The notes: generated from the letters alone by a model not told the origin. A stretch of DNA of 64,000 bases from an uncultured Eggerthella sp. (GCA_900546175.1 URBX01000001.1:221122-285121); one strand, 5' to 3'. Shown: positions 44,101 to 52,783, counted from the stretch's first letter. Numbers and translations are program-made.

Positions 44101-44661
44101 AATACGAACAGACAAGATATCGCGCTTGTCGGTTTCAAACTCAAGCCAAGCACCACGAGATGGAATTACTTTAGCATTGTAAATAATTTTGTCAGAGGTT
44201 TTGTCGCGTTCAGAAGAGAAGTAAACACCAGGGCTGCGAACCAACTGAGAAACAACAACACGCTCAGTACCATTAATAATGAAGGTACCGCGGTTGGTCA
44301 TAAGTGGGAAATCGCCCATGAAAACTTCTTGTTCTTTGATTTCGCCTGTTTCACGATTTACAAAGCGAATTTCAGCGAACAAAGGTGCCTGATAAGAAAC
44401 GTCACGAGCTTTACACTCATCTACGCTATACTTAGGCTCACCGAATTCATGCTTACCGAATTCAACATACATGTCTTTTGTGGTTGATTCGATAGGACTG
44501 ATGTCAGCAAAAGCATTTGAAAGACCTTGATCCATAAACTGCTTAAATGATTCAGTCTGGATAGCAATAAGATTTGGAACATCCATTACATCCGGGATCT
44601 TTGCAAAGCTTCTGCGATTCCTGTAGCGGCTGGTGGAAGCGGTATTTTTTGCTTGAGCCAC
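41140..44661 (-). CDS. rpoB: DNA-directed RNA polymerase subunit beta
   Basis: The 1173-residue beta subunit, with the rifampicin region SSQLSQFMDQSNP...THKRRLSALGPGG intact; the Asp, His and Ser whose changes give resistance in Mycobacterium (D435, H445, S450 numbering) are all present, so no classic resistance change is visible. RMCPIETPEGPNIGLIGSL follows. It ends in an acidic tail like other actinobacterial beta subunits. The start is GTG at 44661, with GAAGGAGG about 10 bases upstream. A consensus promoter lies 55 bases before it. rpoC follows without a gap. Confidence 0.97.
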   Translation of the reverse strand: MAQAKNTASTSRYRNRRSFAKIPDVMDVPNLIAIQTESFKQFMDQGLSNAFADISPIESTTKDMYVEFGKHEFGEPKYSVDECKARDVSYQAPLFAEIRFVNRETGEIKEQEVFMGDFPLMTNRGTFIINGTERVVVSQLVRSPGVYFSSERDKTSDKIIYNAKVIPSRGAWLEFETDKRDILSVRIDRKRKQPATLLLRALGIAETREEIIELFGDSEMIIRTLDRDSATTKEESLIELYRRFRPGEPPTIDSARSLLDGLFFNPQRYDLAKVGRYKINKKLEFDPSNDSSTLTKEDIIETMRYIVALHDGEEGVQCDDIDHFGNRRIRTVGELIQNQFRIGLSRMERVVRERMSMQEPDEITPQSLVNIRPIVAAIKEFFGSSQLSQFMDQSNPAAGITHKRRLSALGPGGLSRERAGFEVRDVHTSHYGRMCPIETPEGPNIGLIGSLATYARINPYGFIETPYRRVVDGRVTDEIDYLTADEEEKFTIAQANEIFDLETRQYGYRDENGEFVPATKVLCRTRDSKGVFGEAVDVEPALVDYMDVSPRQMTSVATSLIPFLEHDDANRALMGSNMQRQAVPLLKPNAPLVGTGIEHRIAVDSGEILVAQNPGVVDYVDGETVIIEREDGEYDEYLIPKFQRSNQNGCVNHKPIVRKGDKVCAGDVLADGPSCDGAELSLGQNLMVAYMPWEGYNYEDAIIISERVVAEDLLTSIHIHEYEIDARDTKLGPEEITREIPNISEDMISDLDADGIIRVGAEVFPGDILVGKVTPKGETELTAEERLLRAIFGEKAREVRDTSLKVPHGSGGRVISVHRSNRIDGDELAPGVNELVRVFVAQKRKIQQGDKLSGRHGNKGVISRILPVEDMPYLADGTPIDVILNPLGVPSRMNVGQLLECHLGWAAKWGWSDEEQTDEVVEGPIHVATPVFDGATEEEISDVIEKANRNLINIHKQTYGDLARTELVPQLSRTGKTWLYDGRTGEKFREQITVGQSYILKLGHLVDDKIHARSTGPYSLITQQPLGGKAQFGGQRFGEMEVWALYSYGASNVLQEIMTIKSDDTSGRVKAYEAIVKGDTIPAAEVPESFKVLIKEMRSLCLNVELEGHDKEKIDITSSYENEEKEEELLGAPEEKPKTDDDILGSIASELGDLLGTEMGSDDSIDLIGGEEM

Positions 44662-44715
44662 GAGTCATTTCCTCCTTCGATGGAATCGTTATTTCGCAAA
44701 AATGCACAGTTTATC

Positions 44716-44744
44716 AATATACTTTTTAAATATAGTCAAGTCAA
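44716..44744 (-). promoter_or_regulatory. promoter of rpoBC
   Basis: On the minus strand TTGACT (44739-44744) and TATATT (44716-44721) are exactly 17 bases apart, close to the vegetative consensus. Transcription should start near 44709, about 48 bases before the rpoB GTG. It is the strongest -35/-10 pair I saw in the window. Confidence 0.75.
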
Positions 44745-44853
44745 TGAAAATTTTTTTGAATTATGAATTTATTATGTTCTTTCAAATACTATTTCCCGTT
44801 TGATTTGGGAAGATGCCTTTGAAGTTTTCGAAATATCCGTAAGAAAAAGTGCC

Positions 44854-44979
44854 TAAAAAAACAAAGAGACTCGATTGATACGAGCCACTCTGTCATAAGG
44901 GAAGAAAGTGTGTAACTCTGGAGTGTTCCACCAAAGATCCGAGCATTTTCTTTGGCAAAATACTTTCGAGATAAAAAGT
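44854..44979 (-). ncRNA. possible small RNA between the DUF1292 gene and rpoB
   Basis: A TATAAT on the minus strand (44986-44991) would start transcription near 44979, and a good terminator (stem agagactcg/cgagccactct at 44865-44891, then seven T) ends it near 44854. The product would be about 125 bases and contains a second hairpin, CCAAAG pairing with CTTTGG. The -35 is poor. A 44-codon open frame spans it but its ATG overlaps the -10 and its end lies in the T-tract, so I do not call it coding. The alternative is a long 3' region of the DUF1292 transcript ending at the same terminator. No known RNA family was recognised. Confidence 0.3.
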
Positions 44980-45066
44980 GATTTCATTATAGGGTCGAGA
45001 AAAAACGCGCAGTTCCAAAAAACTATTTCGCAGATAAACGGTAGTTATTTTAAGTTTTTGTACACT

Positions 45067-45091
45067 ACTTATTAAGTAATACTTAATAAGT
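45067..45091. repeat. perfect AT-rich dyad in the 548-base gap upstream of rpoB
   Basis: acttattaagt (45067-45077) is repeated in inverse form as acttaataagt (45081-45091), with three bases between. The gap 44662-45209 has no gene I can support; it holds this dyad, the possible small RNA, a terminator and the rpoBC promoter. The dyad is a candidate protein-binding site; no obvious promoter is centred on it. Confidence 0.6.
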
Positions 45092-45209
45092 CTTTACCAT
45101 GATAAAGCATCTGATAAAACCTTTATTTTTTGAACCTGTTCAGGCATTTCTCCTGACCAACACGTGATTCTTTTTTTGGCAAACAACTCCAGAAAACTAC
45201 TTTCTTTAT

Positions 45210-45527
45210 TTATTCAAAATCGTAAAGATCTTTTGTTGCTTCTTTAAACTGCTCGAAGAGTTCATTGAGTAATGCTTCATCTTCGATCATTTCAAGGCCA
45301 GCTGGCTGATCATCTTCGTCAAGCTCGGTTACTTCCAAGATGATAATTGCATCATCGTTAGAATTTCCCTCTTCGTCAGATTCTACAAAGAAGCCATAAC
45401 GACTTCCGTTATGCAAAATCAATCCCAGGAATTCAAAAATAACAAGGTCACCTTTTTCATCTTGAAGAGTAATAAGAAGACCTTCTTCTACAGGAGGTGC
45501 AAAATTTGGAGCAGATCCTTCACGCAT
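45210..45527 (-). CDS. DUF1292 family protein
   Basis: A small acidic protein of 105 residues of the DUF1292 (YrzB-like) family: ITLQDEKGDLVIFEFLGL, then YGFFVESDEEGN, and an acidic centre EVTELDEDDQPA. Its function is unknown; the family is widespread in Gram-positive bacteria, often near RuvX. The ATG has GAGG upstream. The terminator at 44854-44891 is the first strong stop beyond its 3' end. Confidence 0.88.
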   Translation of the reverse strand: MREGSAPNFAPPVEEGLLITLQDEKGDLVIFEFLGLILHNGSRYGFFVESDEEGNSNDDAIIILEVTELDEDDQPAGLEMIEDEALLNELFEQFKEATKDLYDFE

Positions 45528-45558
45528 GGGAAACCTCTTTTCTTACAGTATCTTTCTA

Positions 45559-45590
45559 AGAGTGCTTTCCGTTTTCGCAAAAAGCACTCT
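45559..45590 (-). promoter_or_regulatory. hairpin between secDF and the DUF1292 gene
   Basis: agagtgcttt pairs with aaagcactct around a 12-base loop just beyond the secDF stop. There is no T-tract on the minus strand, so termination would be incomplete; it may stabilise the secDF message. Confidence 0.45.
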
Positions 45591-45610
45591 CCTACAAAAC
45601 CCTAACCTAC

Positions 45611-48298
45611 TTACTTTTTCTTTTTACGGTAATGGTAGCTTTGTTTTTTCTGCTTATTGTTTGCTGGCTTTTTCTTTTCCGTAGTTGTTTTTGGCGCCTC
45701 GATTGTTTTTGGTGAGGAAACGCTGCTAACTTCTTCGGTTTGATTCACTTCAAGCATTACCGGATTGGCAATAAGCGTGCCAGCAAAGGTAAAGAGCGAA
45801 ACTTCATTACCAAGCTTACGTTGAATTTTCGCATTTGCAGGTTCACGCGTTTTCCAGAGAGCAAAAAGTGGCGTTGCAACTGCAATAGATGAATACGAAC
45901 CTGCAATCAAGCCAATTGCCATAGCAAACGCGAAGTCTTTTAAGGTTTCGCTACCGAAGAAAAGCATAGCCAAAACAGGTACCAACGAAGTCAACGTTGT
46001 ATTAATAGTACGCACAAATACCTGGTTAAGAGAATGGTTTGCCATACTCATAAAGGTTGACTTGATCTTCGCTTCTTTTACATTGTCGGCAATTCGATGG
46101 AATACAACAACGGTATCGTAAAGAGAATAACCAAGAATAGTTAATAATGCCGCAATAGTATTTGGTGATATTTCTCGACCAAACAACGCATAGATTCCTA
46201 CCACGATAATAAGGTCGTGAAGCAGCGCTACTACCGCCATAACGCCCATCTTGTATTCAAAACGTATAGCAACATAAATAATAATGAGGAACAATGAAAC
46301 AATAAACGCTAATAGTGAAGCGTTAATAACACTCTGTCCCCAGTCAGGACCAACCGTATTTACTTCAATAGAATCTTGAGAAAGACCCAAATCCCTCGCT
46401 ACTTCCATAGCAGTGGAAGTAGCGCTTTGAGCAGAAGTATCAGTAGTACGAACTAAGAAACCTGATACTCCGTTAGTTTCAGTTGTCTGGATAACCGCAT
46501 CAGTCTGGCCATTTTCATCAAAAGCTTGACGAACTTGCTCAGCTGTTACTGATCCCGTGTTGGTAAAGGTAGTTGAAGTGCCTCCAACAAATTCGATGCT
46601 AAAATCAAGACCTTTAACTCCTGCAATTCCTAACGACAAAACAACTAAACAAGCCGAAATAATCAAGAGTACTTTGCGGTAGCGCATGAAAGGGATATCT
46701 TTTCGAATGAAGTTTCCTTTTAAGCTTCCCAAAGCATCGATGGCGCGGCTGTGGCCAGCAAGAGGTCCTTTGCCTTCATAAGGAGCACGTGGTGCAAGAG
46801 CATTGCCATCAGAAGATGCGGAAGCTTCTTCCAATAATGCTTCGTAAACTTCAGCAGCAACCTGACAATCTTTAATACCCCAGAAGCCTGGATTCTTAGC
46901 TATTACTTTTGGTGCAAGAAGACGAACTAAAGGAGCCTTCAATAAAAGCATCATTGCGATATCGCAGAAAATACCTAATGCAAGCGTTAAACCAAAGCCC
47001 TTTACTGAAGCTGCTGCCAAGAAGAACAACGTTAACGCAGAGACCAGCGTTACTAAGTCAGCGTCAATGGAGGTTTGGATTGCATGCCTAACACCAGTGA
47101 TAGAGGCAGCACGAACACTTCTTCCCATGCGAATCTCTTCACGGAAACGCTCCAGGGTAAGAATTGAAGAGTCGGCAGCCATACCAATAGTAAGAACAAT
47201 ACCAGCAACACCAGCCAAGGAAAGCGAGAAGAGACCCAGCGCAGAAAGTCCTGCCAGAATACCCAAATAGAGAATAGCGAATACCGCCATTGCAACTGCA
47301 GTCAAGATACCGAGACCGCGATAGAACACAATAAGATATGCAATAACAAGAAGAAGACCGATAAGCGCAACCAAAACACCTGTTGCAAGCGCATCCTGGC
47401 CTAAGGTAGGGCCAACAACCTGACTGGTCTCATAATGGAAGCTCACAGGCAACGATCCGCTTTCCAGAACGGTTTGCATGCTTTTTGCTTCTTCCATAGT
47501 ATAGTTACCGGTAATGGAAACATCACCCGTTGTAATAGCACTCTGGACGGCAGGTGCAGAGATAATTTCATTGTCTAAGATGATTACAATTTGGCCTTTT
47601 GTAGGAGCAAGCTCGGTAGTTGCCTGACTAAATGCAGCAGTTCCCTGCGAATCAAGATTCAAGTTAACCGCATAATCAGTACCCGCTTCCGAAGCCTTAT
47701 CAACAGTAACTCTATTGATATTTTCGCCCGTAATAAGCGGAGTATACGTTCCTGGTTCTACCTTTCGATACGTTACTTCTTCGCCATAGAAGGTGTTTCC
47801 TAAGCTATCAGTATAGGTTTCTCGTTGAGCGTAAGTGCCGTTCAATATTGCCTGCTGGTCCTCAGGATTTGTGAAAGAATCAGCACGGGCAAACTCTAAC
47901 TTACCAGTTTTACCAATAGTAGCTAAAGCAGTTTCTGAATCAGTTAAACCAGGAATCTGCACAAGAATTTGGTTGCTTCCCTGGACTTGAACCGTAGCCT
48001 CTGAAGCGCCTAAAGCGTTTACACGTGATTCAATAATGGCGCGAGACTTTTCCATGTCCTCTTCAGTCACTTCGTCCCCGTCGGTGCTTTGAGCACTTAA
48101 AACAACGGAAAGTCCGCCCTGAATATCAAGACCTTGATTAATCTTTTCATTTGGAGGAGTAAAGAGCGCTACTGAAATTACAACTAAAACTGACGTAATG
48201 ACAAGAAGCCACATATTACGACGGTTTGAATTAGTATGCTTTATCTGCTTCTTTGTAGAAGGCTTTTCTGATACTTCTTTGTTTTTCTTAATCCCCAT
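45611..48298 (-). CDS. secDF: protein translocase subunit SecDF (fused SecD and SecF)
   Basis: This membrane protein uses the proton gradient to pull exported proteins through SecYEG. The 895 residues start with a basic tail and a span at about 29-46. The SecD motif GLDIQGG follows, then a large outer domain and GMAADSSILTLERFREEIRMG. A cytoplasmic linker leads to the SecF half, with IEFVGGTSTTF and ILGYSLYDTVVVFHRIADN. Twelve spans are expected. Many bacteria encode SecD and SecF separately; Bacillus also has a fused form. It ends in a Lys-rich tail. A consensus-like TATAAT at 48400-48405 may be its -10. Confidence 0.95.
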   Translation of the reverse strand: MGIKKNKEVSEKPSTKKQIKHTNSNRRNMWLLVITSVLVVISVALFTPPNEKINQGLDIQGGLSVVLSAQSTDGDEVTEEDMEKSRAIIESRVNALGASEATVQVQGSNQILVQIPGLTDSETALATIGKTGKLEFARADSFTNPEDQQAILNGTYAQRETYTDSLGNTFYGEEVTYRKVEPGTYTPLITGENINRVTVDKASEAGTDYAVNLNLDSQGTAAFSQATTELAPTKGQIVIILDNEIISAPAVQSAITTGDVSITGNYTMEEAKSMQTVLESGSLPVSFHYETSQVVGPTLGQDALATGVLVALIGLLLVIAYLIVFYRGLGILTAVAMAVFAILYLGILAGLSALGLFSLSLAGVAGIVLTIGMAADSSILTLERFREEIRMGRSVRAASITGVRHAIQTSIDADLVTLVSALTLFFLAAASVKGFGLTLALGIFCDIAMMLLLKAPLVRLLAPKVIAKNPGFWGIKDCQVAAEVYEALLEEASASSDGNALAPRAPYEGKGPLAGHSRAIDALGSLKGNFIRKDIPFMRYRKVLLIISACLVVLSLGIAGVKGLDFSIEFVGGTSTTFTNTGSVTAEQVRQAFDENGQTDAVIQTTETNGVSGFLVRTTDTSAQSATSTAMEVARDLGLSQDSIEVNTVGPDWGQSVINASLLAFIVSLFLIIIYVAIRFEYKMGVMAVVALLHDLIIVVGIYALFGREISPNTIAALLTILGYSLYDTVVVFHRIADNVKEAKIKSTFMSMANHSLNQVFVRTINTTLTSLVPVLAMLFFGSETLKDFAFAMAIGLIAGSYSSIAVATPLFALWKTREPANAKIQRKLGNEVSLFTFAGTLIANPVMLEVNQTEEVSSVSSPKTIEAPKTTTEKKKPANNKQKKQSYHYRKKKK

Positions 48299-48543
48299 TA
48301 TGTAATTCCTTACGTTTCTTGAAGCACTTTATGAAAGTGCCCCCTCATTTTGAAGGAAACCTTACTAAATTGTAGCTACCATCATAGCGTGAAATGGTAA
48401 TTATACTGCCTATTTATTAAAGATGCTCTCCGTATCCAAATGTGCTTTAGTCTAAACAAGCGTTTTTCTTAAGCCACCTAAGCAATCATTTACCACAGAC
48501 ACATCCATTCTTACTTTTTACATGGAGCAAACAGCTTCATTTT

Positions 48544-49689
48544 TTAATAATCATTTGCCGCAGGTGAGTTCATCCAATTCTGGTAAAACTCTTCATATCT
48601 GCCTTCAAGGATTGCCTGCCTTGCTTCATCCATAAGGTTAATCAGGAAGTAGAGATTATGAATACTGAGTAAAACACCGCCGAGCATTTCGTTTTGCTTT
48701 ACCAAATGGCGAATGTACGAACGAGTATGTTTTTGGCAAACAGGACAACCACACTGTTCATCAAGCGGATTAAAATCATGAATAAACTTAGCATTACGCA
48801 TGTTCATTCTTCCTTGATGAGAAAAAGCAGTACCCATACGGGCAGTTCGTGTTGGTAAAACACAGTCAAACATGTCAACACCTTCATGAACCGCTTTTAC
48901 TAAGGTGGTTGGATTGCCAACACCCATAAGATAGCGAGGCTTATTTTCAGGAAGAGAACGAGCTACCGGCCCTAATGTCTCAAACATAATCTCGTGGCTT
49001 TCACCAACAGAATAGCCACCAATGCCATACCCCTTAAAGTCTTTATGACCGCCTGCTACACTTTCATCACTAATCTCAATTAAGCGTCGAATGGATTCAA
49101 GACGCATATCTAAATCCATTCCACCTTGACAAATAGCAAAAAGCGCCTGATCTTGTCGGGTATGAGCAGCTAAACAACGCTTTGCCCAAGAAGCAGATAA
49201 GTCAACCGCGCGTTGAACAAATTCCTTTGTTGCAGGATAGGGTGGACACTGATCAAGCTGCATAATAATGTCTGCACCCAGTTTTTGCTGGATTTCCATA
49301 TTTGTTTCTGGGGTCCATCGAATCTTCGATCCGTCATATATAGAACGAAACGTGACGCCATCATCGTCAAGTTTTAACGTATCAGCAAGAGAGAAAATCT
49401 GAAATCCACCCGAATCGGTAAGCATTGGTCCATCGTAACCACAAAATGAATGAAGGCCACCTGCTTCAGCTATCAAATCCTCACCCGGACGGAGAGAAAG
49501 ATGGTACGTATTAGAAAGCACAATCTGCGAACCAATATTTTTTAATGTTTCGTTCCTGATACCCTTAACTGTAGCACTTGTTCCAACGGGCATAAAAAGA
49601 GGTGTTTTAACTTCACCATGAGCTGTTTGGAATTTTCCTGCACGGGCGTGGCCGCATTGGGCCTCAATTTCAAAGTCGAAAAGAGCCAT
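48544..49689 (-). CDS. tgt: tRNA-guanine(34) transglycosylase
   Basis: This exchanges guanine 34 of GUN-anticodon tRNAs for preQ1, the first tRNA-bound step to queuosine. The 381 residues contain the active-site segment MLTDSGGFQIFSL, the nucleophile region FDCVLPTRTARMG, and a zinc site built from CGCPVC and the later His in SIHNLYF. The QueH-QueA fusion for the last two steps begins 900 bases away on the other strand. The HAD gene upstream ends 19 bases before this start, suggesting an operon. Confidence 0.97.
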   Translation of the reverse strand: MALFDFEIEAQCGHARAGKFQTAHGEVKTPLFMPVGTSATVKGIRNETLKNIGSQIVLSNTYHLSLRPGEDLIAEAGGLHSFCGYDGPMLTDSGGFQIFSLADTLKLDDDGVTFRSIYDGSKIRWTPETNMEIQQKLGADIIMQLDQCPPYPATKEFVQRAVDLSASWAKRCLAAHTRQDQALFAICQGGMDLDMRLESIRRLIEISDESVAGGHKDFKGYGIGGYSVGESHEIMFETLGPVARSLPENKPRYLMGVGNPTTLVKAVHEGVDMFDCVLPTRTARMGTAFSHQGRMNMRNAKFIHDFNPLDEQCGCPVCQKHTRSYIRHLVKQNEMLGGVLLSIHNLYFLINLMDEARQAILEGRYEEFYQNWMNSPAANDY

Positions 49690-49708
49690 TATTTCCTTTC
49701 AAGTCTGG

Positions 49709-50515
49709 CTATTCACATTCAGGAAGGCTGCATACAAACTCGTAGAACTCTTCCATGGAACCATGTTTTACCTGATTAATATCGAAATCGTTAGGATTCA
49801 ACATCCAGTCAGTTACCAAATAAGCATCCATGCCCGTCTCTAAACAAGCAAGATCCTCACGAGTATTATTGCCCACCATCAAGATTTCTGCTGGATTAAA
49901 ACCTGAACACTCAATATTCTCCTGATAGTAGTCAATATATGGCTTTGTTGAAGTTGAATTATCAAACGTTGTAATTCTATCAAATGCGCCAGCGTTAACC
50001 TTTGCCCATGCTAAACGCTCAATAACTGCAACCTCTGGGAAGAGAGGCATGGTGGTTAAATAGAGGGTGTATCCCTTTTCTTTAAGCACCTCAACAATTT
50101 TTCCCGCAAGTGGGTTTGGTTCTACCGATAAACCTAATTGGCAAAAGTCATTCGTATAAAATTCCATGAATATTGGCTCTGCTTCTTCTTTACTAATTCC
50201 CATATGCGAAGAAAATACCGTCCAAAAACGATCGGAGTTTACTACTTTTTTCTGAGAAAAAGCCTGGCTAGTATTCTGATTTAATTTCCCTGCACCTTCA
50301 AAAGGAAGCACGTCATCTTCTGCGGCAGGATATCCTTGAGTCATTGCTCCTGTTCCTGCCAACAAAGCATCCATGAATTTTTTTGCATCAAAGCCCTTCT
50401 TAGCAGCAAATTTCCCAATAAGACCAAAGTAGTGCTTTAAAAACAGATCCATATCCATAGGTAAAAGCGTTCCGTCTAAATCAAAAAAAATCGCTTTGTA
50501 CTTATTTTTATTCAT
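49709..50515 (-). CDS. HAD-superfamily hydrolase
   Basis: A 268-residue HAD protein. Nucleophile motif FFDLDGTLLP near 10-19; a helical cap; TTMPLF and a C-terminal motif SGFNPAEILMVGNNTREDLACLETG that supplies the metal-binding Asp. Its cap and motifs suggest a phosphatase for a small metabolite, which I cannot name. It is divergent from queH-queA and 19 bases upstream of tgt. Confidence 0.82.
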   Translation of the reverse strand: MNKNKYKAIFFDLDGTLLPMDMDLFLKHYFGLIGKFAAKKGFDAKKFMDALLAGTGAMTQGYPAAEDDVLPFEGAGKLNQNTSQAFSQKKVVNSDRFWTVFSSHMGISKEEAEPIFMEFYTNDFCQLGLSVEPNPLAGKIVEVLKEKGYTLYLTTMPLFPEVAVIERLAWAKVNAGAFDRITTFDNSTSTKPYIDYYQENIECSGFNPAEILMVGNNTREDLACLETGMDAYLVTDWMLNPNDFDINQVKHGSMEEFYEFVCSLPECE

Positions 50516-50587
50516 AGCATCTCATTTCTTCCGATTCTCTTTCAAGATGGTAGTATAAAAGCTCTATGAAAAGGAGTTACAAAATCT

Positions 50588-52294
50588 ATGAAAATACTAT
50601 TACATGCGTGTTGCGGTCCTTGCTCTCTTGAGCCTGTTCGCCTTTTGCAAGAAGAAGGCCACGAAATCACCCTCGCATATTTCAATTCCAATATTGAGCC
50701 ATTTGAAGAGTATCGCCATAGATTTGAAACCCTTCTTTCCTGGGCACAAAAAGAAAATATCCCGGTTATTGAAGGCCCTTGGAACAATATCGAGTGGGAA
50801 TCGAGCATTTGCTCTGCTTGGAAACCGGGCGAAGCACAAATAAAGCGCTGTAGGGCTTGTTACCGTTTTCGTCTTGAAGAACTAGCCGCCTGGGCTTTCG
50901 AAAATAATTTCGAAGGAATTGGCACTACTCTCACCGTAAGTCCTTATCAATTTACTCAAGCAATCGAAGACACCCTGTACGAAGTAGCAAAACCATTCCC
51001 TTCACTGCAAGTAGTGTTTAGCGATTATCGCCCCTTCTACCCTCAAGCAACGAAACGCAGTCGAGATTTAGAAATGTACCGTCAAAACTATTGCGGTTGC
51101 CATTATTCTGAAAAAGAAGCTGAAATTGAGCGCGAAGAGAGAAAAGCTATCAGAAAAGAAAAGAAAGCCGCACTGAAACGAGAAAAGTTATTAGCTATGA
51201 AAACTTCCGATTTTGATTACGAACTTCCTGAAGAATTAATTGCACAAGAACCAGCCGAAAAACGAGATGCGTGCAAAATGCTGGTTATGAACCGTAAAAC
51301 TGGAGGATTAGAAGACAAGATTTTTAGCGACATATATAATTATCTTCAGCCAGGAGATCTGCTTGTTGCAAACGAAACCCGTGTTTTACCTGCACGTCTC
51401 TTAGGCTTCAAAAAGAATACGGGAGGCGCAAGCGAAGTCTTTTTACTCAACGAAGTATTTGATTATGAGGAAAAAACAAGCAAAAGCGCAGTATGGAAAG
51501 CGTTAGTACGTCCAGGAAAACGCCTTAAGCCTGGAGCTATCGTCGAGTTTTTTGAAGGCGCCAACACTTCGCAAGATAATTCAAATCCTGTCATGGAAGC
51601 TGAAATAATCGATTGGGTTCCTGATACGGAAAAGGGCGAAAGGCTTGTTCGCCTTACCACTACCCTTCCTTCTCTTGACGAAGCACTTCACATAATTGGC
51701 CACACGCCTCTTCCTCCTTACATTAAAAACTATGCAGGAGATGAAGAGTTGTATCAAACTGTTTTTTCTCGTGAGGAGAGAAGCGCCGCTGCCCCAACTG
51801 CAGGACTTCACTTTACCCCCGAGTTAATAGAGCGCTTAAAAGAAAAAGGGGTTGGCTTTAAAACAGTCCATCTTGAAGTTGGACTTGACACATTCCGTGT
51901 TGTTGATGAAGAAAACCCACGTGAGCATCAAATCCACACCGAACGATACACTGTTCCTCAAGATACCATTGACGCTATTGAAAAAACTAAGGCAGCAGGC
52001 AATCGTGTTATTGCAGTAGGGACAACAAGTGTCCGAAGCCTTGAGAGCGCATGGGACGAAGAAGAAGGAAAATTAAAACCAAGAGACAGAGAAGCAACAA
52101 GCCTCTTTATTCTTCCAGGCTACGAATTTAAGGTGGTTGACTGTTTAATCACCAATTTCCACGTACCACGCTCAACCCTTATGATGCTCGTATCTGCCTT
52201 TTCAAGCAGAGACAACATTATGAGAGCTTATCGTCACGCAATTAAACGAAAGTATCGTTTGCTCTCTTTCGGTGATGCAATGTTTATTCGCTAA
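50588..52294 (+). CDS. queH-queA: fused epoxyqueuosine reductase QueH and S-adenosylmethionine:tRNA ribosyltransferase-isomerase QueA
   Basis: One 568-residue protein appears to hold the last two steps of queuosine synthesis. Residues 1-180 are QueH: HACCGPCS with C8, C9 and C12, RCRACYRFRL with C88 and C91, and YCGCHYS with C169 and C171, the metal/cluster cysteines. A charged linker at 176-200 follows. QueA begins near M204 (MKTSDFDYELPEELIAQ), with ANETRVLPARL, AAPTAGLHFTPEL and FNVPRSTLM-type NFHVPRSTLMML. QueA makes epoxyqueuosine on tRNA and QueH reduces it. An internal start at M204 has no good ribosome site, so I favour one polypeptide. AAGGAG precedes the ATG. Confidence 0.95.
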   Translation: MKILLHACCGPCSLEPVRLLQEEGHEITLAYFNSNIEPFEEYRHRFETLLSWAQKENIPVIEGPWNNIEWESSICSAWKPGEAQIKRCRACYRFRLEELAAWAFENNFEGIGTTLTVSPYQFTQAIEDTLYEVAKPFPSLQVVFSDYRPFYPQATKRSRDLEMYRQNYCGCHYSEKEAEIEREERKAIRKEKKAALKREKLLAMKTSDFDYELPEELIAQEPAEKRDACKMLVMNRKTGGLEDKIFSDIYNYLQPGDLLVANETRVLPARLLGFKKNTGGASEVFLLNEVFDYEEKTSKSAVWKALVRPGKRLKPGAIVEFFEGANTSQDNSNPVMEAEIIDWVPDTEKGERLVRLTTTLPSLDEALHIIGHTPLPPYIKNYAGDEELYQTVFSREERSAAAPTAGLHFTPELIERLKEKGVGFKTVHLEVGLDTFRVVDEENPREHQIHTERYTVPQDTIDAIEKTKAAGNRVIAVGTTSVRSLESAWDEEEGKLKPRDREATSLFILPGYEFKVVDCLITNFHVPRSTLMMLVSAFSSRDNIMRAYRHAIKRKYRLLSFGDAMFIR

Positions 52295-52295
52295 A

Positions 52296-52718
52296 TTACG
52301 AGCGATACTTCTCCTGAGTTCTTTCAAAAAAGCATTCAAGATTCTCAGGAGAAAGATCCTCTTTTGAAAGAGGAATGTCATATGCGTTTGCAAGAGTCAG
52401 AGCCTGCTCTTCTCGAAGCGAAGCCAAAGCAGGCTTGTGGGCTTTTGTTAAGTATTCAGACTCCAACAATAACGTGCGCGCAATATACTCAATAGCCACA
52501 GGATCTGTTTGCGATAATTGCAAAAGTCCCGTCATTGATTGAGCATCCAGCTGCAACAAAAGACTCCCGTCAATTTCGGTGGCATTTGTCAGCGTGGCTT
52601 CCAAGAGTTCCGCAGACGCTTCCCAATCTTTCTCGTTGTTTTTTGTTTTTTCAATTGAGTTGGTAATTGCCTGAGCAAGAGCCAAAATCATACGCATTAA
52701 ATAATCTTGATGCAGCAT
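52296..52718 (-). CDS. DUF6483-like hypothetical protein
   Basis: A 140-residue, all-helical, acidic protein opening MLHQDYLMRMILALAQAIT. The Y/W-x-MRxI opening and helical repeats recall DUF6483, a family of unknown function in Coriobacteria and Clostridia. No catalytic motif, signal or membrane span is present. It follows ruvB by 65 bases and may be the last gene of the ruvCAB unit. Its 3' end meets that of queH-queA. Confidence 0.65.
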   Translation of the reverse strand: MLHQDYLMRMILALAQAITNSIEKTKNNEKDWEASAELLEATLTNATEIDGSLLLQLDAQSMTGLLQLSQTDPVAIEYIARTLLLESEYLTKAHKPALASLREEQALTLANAYDIPLSKEDLSPENLECFFERTQEKYRS

Positions 52719-52783
52719 GGTATATCCGTTTCTTTTGTCTAAGCCTATTCAAAAAACAAACGCTAGCTGGTTCTATTCTCACA

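Noticed and set aside
44900..44960. A T-box riboswitch (GGTGGAAC-like sequence in the rpoB upstream gap)
   Set aside because: The conserved TGGNACCGCG continuation and specifier loop are absent, and no aminoacyl-tRNA synthetase or amino-acid gene follows.
44854..44987. A 44-codon open frame within the rpoB upstream gap
   Set aside because: Its ATG overlaps a -10 box and its end runs through the terminator T-tract, and the peptide has no recognisable feature.
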